NCBI RefSeq assembly: GCF_023343835.1
Contig: NC_064472.1
Span: 9,105,469-9,169,468, forward strand
Source of the DNA: Lagopus muta
Lineage: Eukaryota; Chordata; Aves; Galliformes; Phasianidae
Direction of reading: 5' to 3'
DNA: 64,000 nt
Positions 45,091 through 54,510 of this stretch are shown here, piece by piece. How positions within the stretch are numbered: position 1 is the first letter of the stretch; each line of letters starts with the position of its first letter. The translations under genes and the position numbers were made by a program. Below the pieces are notes generated by a model. That model saw only the letters and a program-made list of their open reading frames with translations, was not told the origin of the DNA and did not search any database.

Positions 45091-46317
45091 CATTATTCTA
45101 AGCTATAGTCCCTGCTCGGTGTTGCAGAAGGAAGCAGCATACCCAGGTCAGTGCCCTGGGGAGAATTCCTCCAAATTTTGGTGGTGGGTTGGCAAGCTCG
45201 GTTTGTGTGCTGCTGTTGCGTGCTGGTGCACCAGGTGCTGCGTTGGGGTTGTCAGGAGACCCTCTGCCTCTTCCTGAAAAAACTGAGGGTTGAACCAAGG
45301 TAAGGTGAGCAAAATGAGTGGAGACAAACTGTACGGGGAAGGAAGATGGATGGGGAAACTGAGGTTGTGCACAGGCTCAATGCACATTCCCTCCAATACA
45401 CAAGGACTTCAAGTAGAGGCAGCACTTTGTACAGTGGTGCACTTTGAAGTTTCCTTATCCCAAACCTGGAACTACCAGCGCTGTGCATTCCCATTAGCAG
45501 GGAGGGCCGTGCCCTTCCAGGGACCATCTATTTTTAGGAGGAGCCATGCTCTGGACATTGGCCACTGCAGATGCTCTCTGCCTCCTCCTCTTGGCCCCTC
45601 TCCAGGAGATCTGCTGGTGGGGAGCATTTTGCTGAGACTCTACAGGAGCACAATGGAGGTGGCACCACGCAAGGCGCAGGAACACCTGAGGGGATGTCGC
45701 TGCCCAGGGGTAACAGTGGGGCTGCGCTGCCCTTCACCTGTGTAAGGAAATGGCATTGGCTGAGGTCTGGGGACCAGCAGGATACGGCACATTTGGCTGT
45801 CTCTGGCTGCAATGCAGGGTACATCCCTGGAGTAGGAAGGCAGTCTAGGTGGGTGCACAAGAGGGGTGACTGTGGTGGTCCTGGTCCTGTTTGGGTGCCA
45901 GTCCCTTCACCAGGATGACACTAGGGGGCACGAGATGTGCTGGAATCCCCTTTGTTGGGAATGGGAAGGAAGAATGCAATGCAAAAGCCACTCTTGACCA
46001 TTTCACCCCCTGCATGCTCCCTTTGCACATTTTGCAGGAATCTGAGCATGAAACCCCTACAGAGGCCACAGGCTGATGCTGGTGGCATGTCCTCGGTCCT
46101 TAGTCTCTGTCCTTGGTCCCTTGTCCTGCTGAGGTGAGGATGCATCTCTCCGGCTGCACACACCATGCTGCTCCTGGCCATGGGAGCAGGGGGAGCAGGG
46201 ATGGGAGCACTGAGCAGGAAGCATCTTGGAAGTAAGAAAGAGGTGGACTCACACAGAGGGTCTCTGGGGAATTAGGGAAATCCAGGAAACACCTAGCGTG
46301 GTTTTAGTTCCTCCCCA
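45091..46317. other. Unique sequence, no gene
   Basis: A 44-nt segment ending at a strong donor AACCAAG/GTAAGG (donor at 45,299) is open in frame, but its upstream acceptor (GGGTTGTCAG) has a poor pyrimidine tract. Another acceptor-like site, CACATTTTGCAG, ends at 46,038. Open frames up to 151 codons overlap on both strands. No repeat is recognised. Confidence 0.5.
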
Positions 46318-46735
46318 GAGGCTTTGTCCAGACAGGAGCAGGTTAATCTGGGAAGATGGACCGTGCTTTGGTTTCATTTTCTGCTGGATGTTAAGTCCAC
46401 GTGAGATACCTCTTCGGGGTCGTGTTTTCCCAAAGCAGCAGAAACTTTAGAGAGTCAGATGTGATGAGCCATCCTGATCGATCTGGAACACGTGTATATT
46501 TATGTATTAGATATGTGTCCATTTATATATCTGGGTAGGGTTTCAAAGAATGTGTTTTTTAAAATGTGTTTATGCATTTCAGCATAAATTCAACTGTCAT
46601 TTTGCCTTTCGTCCTTAAAGTCTATTATTCCAGCTGTGAATGCATGTATGTGTACTAAAGCACCGTATACTGCAGTCTTTCTCTTGCTATAACAAACCTT
46701 GTGAAAAAGCAAATAAAGAGACATTGTTCTCATTG
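46318..46735 (+). other. Possible terminal exon / 3' UTR-like segment
   Basis: An acceptor, TTTTAGTTCCTCCCCAG, ends at about 46,317. From 46,460 the DNA turns AT-rich with UTR-like texture: TATTTATGTATTAG, CCATTTATATATC, TTTTTTAAAATGTG. It ends at a canonical AATAAA (46,712-46,717) with a T/G-rich downstream element (CATTGTGGGCTTGG). The open frame inside is short (stop at about 46,450) and unfamiliar. This could be the last exon of a transcript starting at the CpG island, or a conserved non-coding block with a chance hexamer. Confidence 0.35.
46712..46717 (+). terminator. Polyadenylation signal AATAAA
   Basis: This is a canonical hexamer followed by about 15 nt and then a T/G-rich element, so cleavage is predicted near 46,730-46,735. 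Its context (long AT-rich UTR-like upstream DNA, GT-rich downstream DNA) is better than that of the many chance hexamers in the window. Confidence 0.4.
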
Positions 46736-46815
46736 TGGGCTTGGAAGGGTTCAATATTTATCTTCTATGAATTTTGATAGTTTTTGTTCAGTGTGTTTGC
46801 AGTTGTGGGTTTTTC

Positions 46816-46838
46816 TTTTTTTTTTTTTTTTTTTTTTT
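46816..46838 (+). repeat. T23 homopolymer
   Basis: There are 23 consecutive T residues about 100 bp beyond the AATAAA signal, ending in TTAG. It is simple sequence. Confidence 0.97.
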
Positions 46839-47221
46839 AGCTTATCTGCTACAAAAAAAATGCACAAGCGGAAAACTGAAAACATCCTGACACGTTGAGT
46901 TTATTCGTTACTTAATGAGCACGGAAGTCAAGCTTCTGGTTTAAAAAGATGCTTGATAACAGCCTGGCACATCTCTTTCTCCCCGGTCAGTTCTCAATGC
47001 TTTCTGGCTGCCAGACACCAGGAATTGGAGCGCTGCTTCTCTTCCAAACCCCCAGGCAACAATTTTAGGACACCAGAGCAATGCAAACACACCCGTCCTC
47101 CTGGAGCAGCACTGGTAGAGTGGGATGGGAGCACGAAGGCGATGCTGTGCTGCTTTTTGCTCTCTGTGCTCAGCCTCCCACAGCCCAGCACGGGGTTCTG
47201 TGGATTTTGGGCTGTGCTGGA

Positions 47222-47357
47222 TCTGCTTTTAAGTGCCGAGTCTGCTTTTAAGTCAATTAGGGATGGTGTTTGAAGGCAGTGTTGTGGTTTGAGGAGGAGA
47301 GGGTGATTTGTCTGAAGGTGTTACCTAATTAGAGGGTATAATCAGGGCTCTAATTAG
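47222..47357. promoter_or_regulatory. Candidate enhancer: duplicated TCTGCTTTTAAGT and paired CTAATTAG
   Basis: An exact 13-bp direct repeat (47,222-47,234 and 47,241-47,253) is followed by CAATTAG (47,254-47,260). Two identical palindromic CTAATTAG sites lie at 47,325-47,332 and 47,350-47,357, 25 bp apart. Palindromic TAATTA pairs are typical of homeodomain dimer binding. The sites are seen; regulation is inferred. Confidence 0.33.
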
Positions 47358-48963
47358 CCGTGACACCCTAAAGATGTCATCGATGCCCCCTGTCCCATCA
47401 GCCTTGTGTTTCCCTTTGGGGCTGCTGCTGTTTTCCAGTGATGCCTGTACAGTTGCAGAGCAAAAGGAAGCTGCAGCAAATGGAAGAATTAATACGAGCA
47501 CTCAGTGGGGGAAATCTCCCCTCCCTTTCCCCCGGAGGGGGGGGGGGGTTGTGCTGTTCCCTGCTTTGGAAGGGTGGGTGAGGGAGGCTGGGGCGGTTTG
47601 CAAGAAATGATGATGTGAGGAAGGAGTGATTGCATGAGACTAGCTGAGACCCGACCCAGCCTGAGGGGCTGAGTGCCTGGAGGAGAAGGGACAGGGGCAT
47701 GTCTAGTTCTGCTGCCCCTGCTTGGGTCCCTTTGTGCTTTCAGAGTCAGGAAACAGCATGAGTTGCTCCTTTGTAGCTGGTGCTGACCATCAGCAGGAGC
47801 CAGGTGGAGCAGGGGGGCTGACTGGCAGATAGGGACAGGAGCAGTCTTGCCCTGCCCGGCATCACCCAATAGAAGCATCCTGTGGTGCCAGGGCTGAGCT
47901 CACCCTTGGAGTTGCCAACACCCAAATGCTGCCCAAGGGAGATGCTTAGCCCCAGGGCAGAAGTGCAGTCCTGAGAGGGCTCAGAGCTCCTTTGGAGGAA
48001 GGAGCCACTGCTATTGCTCTTTGGGTGAGAAAATAAGGGGATTCTCAGTACTCAGCTTTTATTTTCACAGTGCTGCAAGCAGCCCCACTCTGCAGAGGGG
48101 CTTTGCTGTTGTAGGCAGTGCCACTGTTCCCCTAAAGCAAATGCTCAGCCAGGCGCATCCCCACACTGGTAATTACCAAGGGATGTGTCTGCTTTTAATT
48201 ATGTGGGTGTTAAGGGACTGAATGCATTTTGTTCACCAAGTTGCAGCCTGCTATTTTCCTATATCTCTTGGTCTCCAGTGGCTTTCACAGTCCCTGGAGC
48301 GTAGTATAGGGTAACACGGCCATGGTGATCTGCAGATTCTGGTTGCCCACTCGTGAAATGAGGCAACTGCTTGTGTTACAGGTACTCTCTCTTCACCACA
48401 GTCATTTTGTCCATGTACTAAAAATAATGCTGGTGACAATGAGGACACATTATCTGCTGCCATCAGACCCGCATGCGGAGGCAGGCAGCCTGTCCCAGGC
48501 TCTGCCGATCTGTGATTTGCCCTCCTTTGTGCATCACCTCCCTGGCCTCCCCACTGGCGCCTGTGAAATAAATACATTTTAAAAAAAGGAGAGGACAAAA
48601 TGTTGCCACTGCTCTGAGGTTTGATCAAAAACGCTCTGTGCATACCTTGGGACTCCTCACATAGCCAAGAGCTCCAGAAATAAGTTTTATGGCAAAGGTG
48701 CACGAGCACATAACTATTAATTTGGGAAAGAGATGGCTTTGCTACGGAGGCACCTGGAGGAGGTGCATTTTGCAGGGTGTGCTGCAGGCTGTGTCAGCTG
48801 GAGCCTGCTTTATTTGCTCTCTTTTGGTCGCTGTTTGCCCCAGCTTTGCTGCACAGCACAGCTTCCTCCTGCTGCACACCCAACACGTGTTGCACAGACA
48901 CGTTCCCCTGCTCTCTGCGTGGTGCCTGCTCACCTATTTGCAGCTGAGGGAGCTGAAACTGCT

Positions 48964-48984
48964 CTTTTTTTTTTTTTTTTTTTT
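48964..48984 (+). repeat. T21 homopolymer
   Basis: This is a simple poly-T tract followed by CTTTGTGATTC in unique sequence. Confidence 0.97.
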
Positions 48985-51538
48985 CTTTGTGATTCATAAA
49001 AAAATCTCTCTCGCTCTGGATGGAGTTGTCTGTGTTTTTATTGACTTGGTTCCGGGAACGGCAGTGACTTTTCTGTCTCCTGTGTGCATGATTTCTGCGA
49101 GGGCTCTGGAGCAGGGGCCAGCCCTCGCGGCTGCTGTATCTCCCGTCCTAACATTGTTAGTCTGACAGGCCCATTGGATATGTAGGTGCATGTAGTTTTA
49201 TCTTGTGCATGAAAGCAAGGTCTGTGGCAGGGCACAAAACATCGCTGAAGGCGTTGTAGGAGGGAGCACGTTGGCTTGACAGCATTGTTGGCCATACCAC
49301 AGGAGTGCTGTGCCAACTGGCAGAAGCCCCTGACTCTTGTAATGGGATGTTTCTGCATGTCTCCATTCTCAGGGCATTTTGGGGAGCTCCTCTCTTAATG
49401 GTTGCAGCTGGGGAGTGCTGCAGGATAGCCCACACATTTGCATGGGGATTCCCAATGATGCCATCCGTCCCTTCAAAACCCAGCAAGGTGCCATCAGCAG
49501 AAAGACTGTCTTCCACCTGTGCACCCTGTGTGCTGATCTCCTGTTTCATGCACATTGTGCTCTCCATTCTGATATACACTGACCGAGCTGGTGGGGCTCG
49601 TCTAGCTGGGATGAGGGCTGGAATGAGTCTTACAGATGCCCTGCATCACCACCTGCAGTTTTTTCACTGTTCAGACACATTAGCTATCCCTCATCTATCT
49701 TTGAGTCAGTCACTTTGGGTCTATGACTCCTGCTCTTCCAGGAAACAGGGGTGAAGGATAATGTCTTTAGGACCCCAGATGGGTCCCTGACTTCAAGAGC
49801 ATGCAGCATTTGTGTTTCCTAGTTTTGACACGTCTTTACCTTCAGCCAGGCCAGCAGTGCTGTTCTTTTTCCAAGTTGATCTTTTCACCTCCCCAGGGCT
49901 GAGAAAGGAAGAAGGCAGTGAAGCACCTCTCCCCAGGTCAGGGACGTCACTGGCAAGGGAAGGGGCTTGGTGGTTTCAGCTTTCCCCCACATGGGATGGA
50001 TAGGGATTATCTGACCAGCGTTTGGGTCTAGGTTCAGGAAAATGTGGTGTATGTGCACAGTGATACCTGCATCTGTGTTTAGTTTGCAGTGTTTGCCATG
50101 TTACATTACCATGGTCAGCAGTGAACCTTCCCACAACATGGGGATGCAGGAAAGTATCATTGCCTGCACAGAGGGGAAACTGCAGGCTGGAATGGCTTTG
50201 GGATTTCCTGGAGATCCCAGAGCAGTGATGGTGGCAGAAAACCAGACTTACTGAGTTACAGATGGATCATGCCAGCTGTGGGACACACCAGAATACTCTT
50301 TCCCTAGATGAAAGCAGGGCTCCCGCCCCTCCTTGCAATGCTGTGTGCTTATCTGTCTGTCCCTCTGGCAGCTGAACCCCTGAAATGACATTTGAAGGCT
50401 TTACATTTATTCTCTCCTGCCAGTTCCAGATCGGATTTGCTGAGTTGTCAGGCAGAAGATGCTTTTTTTCTGAGTGCTAGCCCTGCAACAGCTCTCTCTG
50501 CTCCATCCCTTCTTGGAGCAGAGCAGCTGGGCTCCTTCTGCCTCTGCTGTCACCAGCAGAGATGTGTGGGGGCTGGAGCCACAGCTCTGCCAGTGGGTGC
50601 ATGAAGAGAAACAGATTTCATCTTCATTCTTCCCTTCTTGTTTGGGCCATGCTGGGATCAGCTGGCAGTGGTTTTTGAAAGGTGACAGACAGGGCTTGCT
50701 CTAGGAAAGAGATGTTGGGGTTGAGAAGGTGAGGGTACTCAGTGCAATCACATCCTCCTGGAGCTGGCCAATGCATCTGACCTAGGTGTGTGCACTGAGC
50801 TGGTGGGTTCTCAGCACACAGCCCCAGCGGGCGGGCTGCCTGCCTGCCGATAACCAGGACAAGTGACACTAACAAGCAGCTTACCCGCCAGCTCTCTACG
50901 AGGAAGGCGAGCGCTTGTCCATGCGTGGCAAATAAATTGTGCCTTTGTCCCCGGAGGCTGTCACTCTGATGCCTTGCCGTGCTCTGCTGGCAGAGAGCAG
51001 CACTGGGGGCTTGCCTTGGCAAGCAGAGCAGAGACATGTGTCCCAGCTGGAAGAGAGAAATGAGAAACCTCCCCGAGAAGGCATTTGCAAGTGGCAGTGT
51101 GACGGTACATGCTGGTGGGGTCCTTGCACGAGAAGTGGACTATGCTGGAGCAGAGCTGGGAGCAGCCTGCTGTGTGCTGGTCCTTGAGCACTGCCGAGGA
51201 CTTTGTGCACTGTGGCTGCACAACAGTAACAGCAAGGCTGGCAGCTCAGCCGATGCCATGTAACTCAGTACAGCAGTGATGCTTTGATCCCAGCACACAG
51301 GTGGGATGCCCTGCAGCTGCTGCACAAACAGAGCCCATGCTCAAGGGCAGAGCCAGCACGAGTGGGTGCAGAGAGGCTGTGACACAGGCGATTTCATTGT
51401 TGGCTGCAACAAGCAGCACACCCGAGGTTGCTGCTGTCACCCAGTCTGGGAGATGGAGGAATTTAATTATCCTTCTAACTTCTTCCAGAAGGGGCTTGGA
51501 TGCCATAGCAGCAGACAGCTTTCTAAAAGTGAGAGTAC

Positions 51539-51553
51539 GGGGGGGGGGGGGGG
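51539..51553 (+). repeat. G15 homopolymer
   Basis: Fifteen G residues are followed by TGGGGAG. The run has G-quadruplex potential on the + strand, like the G22 at 40,486. Confidence 0.97.
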
Positions 51554-52689
51554 TGGGGAGAAAGACAAAGCACCCTCCTTTGCTGAGTCCTGGCCATTCA
51601 CCCTTCTAGTCATCCCAGCCCAGACAGCATGAATGGGCTTTGGAGGCACAGTGGGCAAAGGGCACAGCCATGTCAGTGACACCTCCTCCCCTTTGCAGGA
51701 TGTGATCTGCTGGAGGTAGAAATCTGTAGGGCTCTGCTTCGCAGCCCTGCTGCATGCTGTCCCCCCTCAATTGCTGCGTGGACATTAATTTTTCCCAGAT
51801 TTCTGCTTCCCTTTGAATATCTCTGCTGTGGATCATTTTCCTTGCATGTGTTAGCTGGTATTTTCTCAAAGCTGAGTCCTGAGCTATTTCCTGCCTGTCT
51901 TTCTGTGATTTCTCGTGCTCCCTCTTCTGTTGTGCCTGCACCCACCTTGGTACTTGCCATTGTCGCTGGGTATAGAGGTGATCTCTTGCTCTTCTCATTC
52001 AAAAAGCCTGCAGGAGGAGATGAACTGCCCATTACAAAGATTGCAAATCCTACTTGAATCTCGCTTACACCTCCCCAGCTGGAGCAAAGTGGCTCAAGTC
52101 CTATGGTAGCCACAGCTGGAGAACAAATCTGGAGTTTTGGGATGGGGAGAGCTTTGAGGGGAGGGGGAAGCGGGTGCTGCAGGGCAGGCTGCAGGCTGGA
52201 GCTTGAAGATGCAATGTGAAGGGACAAACAGGGAGCTGCTGCCCTGAGAGTGTGCAGGAGCAGGAGGTAGTGAGAGGAGTGGGGGCTGTGGGGTGTCCTC
52301 TCTGCAGTGCTGCGGGTTTTGTGCTTGGGAGCACCTCTGTGAACCCCTTTCTTCCCTCCTTGCCTTGTACGCTTCACCAGAGTACCAGGACAATGCTGCT
52401 TTTCCCAAAGCCTGCTGAGGATCCCTACCTCGTGCTGCACGCTTAGGAGCCAGACAGCAGCTTAAAGACTAAATATATCTGCTGCTGCAGCTCTTGGCTC
52501 CTATAAAAATAAATCTTACTGAGGTAACTTTGTGCCGTGCAGTTCTCAGAGCTTGCTTTGCTGTGGTTTCCACTGAGATAGCATTTGGCTAACACAGCCA
52601 AACATGAGCAGAACAAGCCTGGAGCTGTATAGAAAGTGATAAGATAAGGCAGGGCTATGATTTGCCTGTCTGATCCTGAATCTTTGTGC

Positions 52690-52880
52690 ATTATTTAGTG
52701 TGTGTAGTGAGAGGTCAGTAGCCTCCTGATAATTTTCATTAGATTAGTCAGGCAGGGTAATCACCTGCTCAGAAAAACCAACTTGACACTGTCTGTTCAA
52801 TAGTTGGGGTTTAACTGAAAATAAATAGCCTTGTAATTATAAGGACACTGCCAAGGTCAAAAGGCTCAAAGATTCTCTTT
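52690..52880. promoter_or_regulatory. Candidate conserved non-coding element
   Basis: This is AT-rich, repeat-free DNA with CATTAG (52,737-52,742), ATTAG (52,743-52,747), TAATC (52,758-52,762) adjoining an E-box CACCTG (52,762-52,767), TAATTA (52,834-52,839) and a nuclear-receptor half site AAGGTCA (52,853-52,859). The mix is typical of developmental enhancers. Conservation has not been tested. Confidence 0.3.
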
Positions 52881-54220
52881 CTTTTCTCCCTCTGATATGT
52901 TTACAGAGGTCTTGCTATTCTTTGTGAGTTTTCCTTTTTTTTTTTTCCTCCTCAAATTCAAATCAAAAGCTTCAGAGCTCTTAAAGGAAATTAAACACTT
53001 CCATGGCAATGGACGTGAGTGGTGTTGCAATAGCCAAATGATGCCTCTGACCCCATGCTAATGAGCGGGGCACTCATTAGTGCACTGGAGTGTGTGCTGC
53101 CCGCCCATGCAGGGCAGGGATGCGCTTCCCTCCTCATCTGTGCTAATTCTGGGATGGATCAAGCCTACAAAATGTGGCTGCAGGTCGCTCCCTGCTTATG
53201 TGGCAGAGTTCATCCCTCTTTGGGTGAGGTCAGCCCAACTCAAGTGCTGTCCTGATGAAGTTGTGCATTAGCTCCTGGGGTTGACTGCTGCTGTAGTTGG
53301 ATGCTGCTCTCTTTCAGAGAGCCCAGGGAGAAAGAGTGGAAGTGATGCTGAGCCTGCTCAGCTTTAATCAGTACCAATGGGCTCTGCAAAAGGGTTCATC
53401 TATTGTAGCAAATAGGATATTAAAGCTGGGCTCAGTGTGTGTGCACTGCTGAAATCCTTGCCCTTTTCCAGCTTCAGGTGGTTGTGCTTGCTATTTATCT
53501 TCCTCAATTGCATGTGGAAACCAACGTCCAGAGGGATCTTTGTAATCTTGTCCTTTCTGCAGGACTGATGCTTTCTGGATGAGAGTAGGCCAGGTGCTGG
53601 TGCTCCAGGTATGTTCAGAGCTGCTGGTGCCAGAAGTGGTGGAGAGGTTGTTGTGTTCCAGCAGTGTACTGTGACCTGGGCACCTTGCTTTGCCCAGCAG
53701 TTGGGTGAAGCAAGCAGTGATGCTTTCTGTCCTGAGCTCGGCTGTGAGACAGGAGCGTTGCTGCCTGCTTCAAACCTGAGCGCCTACATGTCGCAAAAGG
53801 CAGCGTTTGCATGCTGATGTCATCACAAAGCTGTGTGCTTTCTTGCTTTGGTGAGCTCCCAGCACAGTCGGATGAGTTAGCACGTTCAACCCCTGCATAT
53901 CCTTGATTTTGTTTTGATGGATTGTAAGTGGGGATCCTCATCACAGAGCTGGTGGGGCTGGTGCTTGGCCCATCTTCGCAGGAGTCTGTTGCTCTCATTC
54001 TCTGTCATAGGCTTTGATGGATGCCTCGAGGATAAGGAGGGCAGGGCAGAGACCGATGTGCCAAATGACGGATGGTGTGGTCTGGTGAGTGACGCCGCGC
54101 GGCCGCGTGCGGGTGCTGCCTCCACGGGAGGAGAGGGGCTGCCTTGACAGCTTGTTTTGAAAGCAGAATGACTTCAGGGCTGGATTCTTTTTTTGTCCTC
54201 CCTTCTAGCTTTATTCCACT
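52881..54220. other. Unique sequence; small CpG cluster at 54,083-54,140
   Basis: No gene is recognised. At 54,083-54,125 a small CpG cluster (ACGCCGCGCGGCCGCGTGCGG, with a NotI site) follows a donor-like TCTG/GTGAGT at 54,085. It is too small to be an island. A T-rich tract lies at about 52,932-52,946. Confidence 0.5.
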
Positions 54221-54242
54221 CCCCCCCCCCCTTTTTTTTTTC
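54221..54242. repeat. C11-T10 homopolymer pair
   Basis: Eleven C residues (54,221-54,231) are followed by a T10 run. It is simple sequence. Confidence 0.95.
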
Positions 54243-54428
54243 TTTTTGCCTGACAGAAAAAGCATAACTTGTCTTTGTTTAATTGGTGCTTTGTGCCTGT
54301 CTCCTGCCAGAACTTAACGGAGAGGGGGCTGGCTGGATCAAAGCAGCTCGAAGTTGGGAAGCTGTTATACATCCAGCCTGCCTGTTTAAAGTGAAACCCC
54401 ACTTTTATTTCCCCCCCTCCTTCCCAGC

Positions 54429-54510
54429 TGCAAGCCAGTTCCTGGTGAACAGTGAAAGCGGCGCATTGGCTGCTGCTGTGAGCCCCCTCGGAGCAGCCAG
54501 GTGGCATGGG
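54429..54510 (+). other. Possible exon with a very strong acceptor (speculative)
   Basis: An almost unbroken pyrimidine tract (TTTCCCCCCCTCCTTCCCAG) ends at 54,428, a near-ideal acceptor. The downstream segment is open only in the frame that skips two nucleotides, reading ASQFLVNSESGALAAAVSPLG. A possible donor is GCATGGGG/GTAAGA with the intron at about 54,511. I recognise no protein. The strand agrees with the promoter at 42.5 kb and the exon at 61.7 kb. Confidence 0.25.

Larger units (their letters stand above)
46839..52689. other. Unique, mostly GT-skewed sequence, no gene called
   Basis: No gene or CR1 is recognised. Homopolymers are G12 at 47,537-47,548, T21 at 48,964-48,984 and G15 at 51,539-51,553. 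Open frames reach 255 codons (- strand 51,673-52,440) and 158 codons (+ strand 48,689-49,165); none is familiar and several overlap antisense. It may be intron of a + strand gene. The TAAT cluster at 47,222-47,357 is listed separately. Confidence 0.5.

Noticed and set aside
43176..46735. A microRNA host gene downstream of the CpG island
   Set aside because: I scanned for common vertebrate mature microRNA sequences (miR-9, 124, 155, 22, 132, 17-92, 34, 193/365 and others) and found none.
51673..52440. 255-codon minus-strand frame as a gene
   Set aside because: Unfamiliar translation, and frames are open in parallel on both strands; no splice or promoter support.
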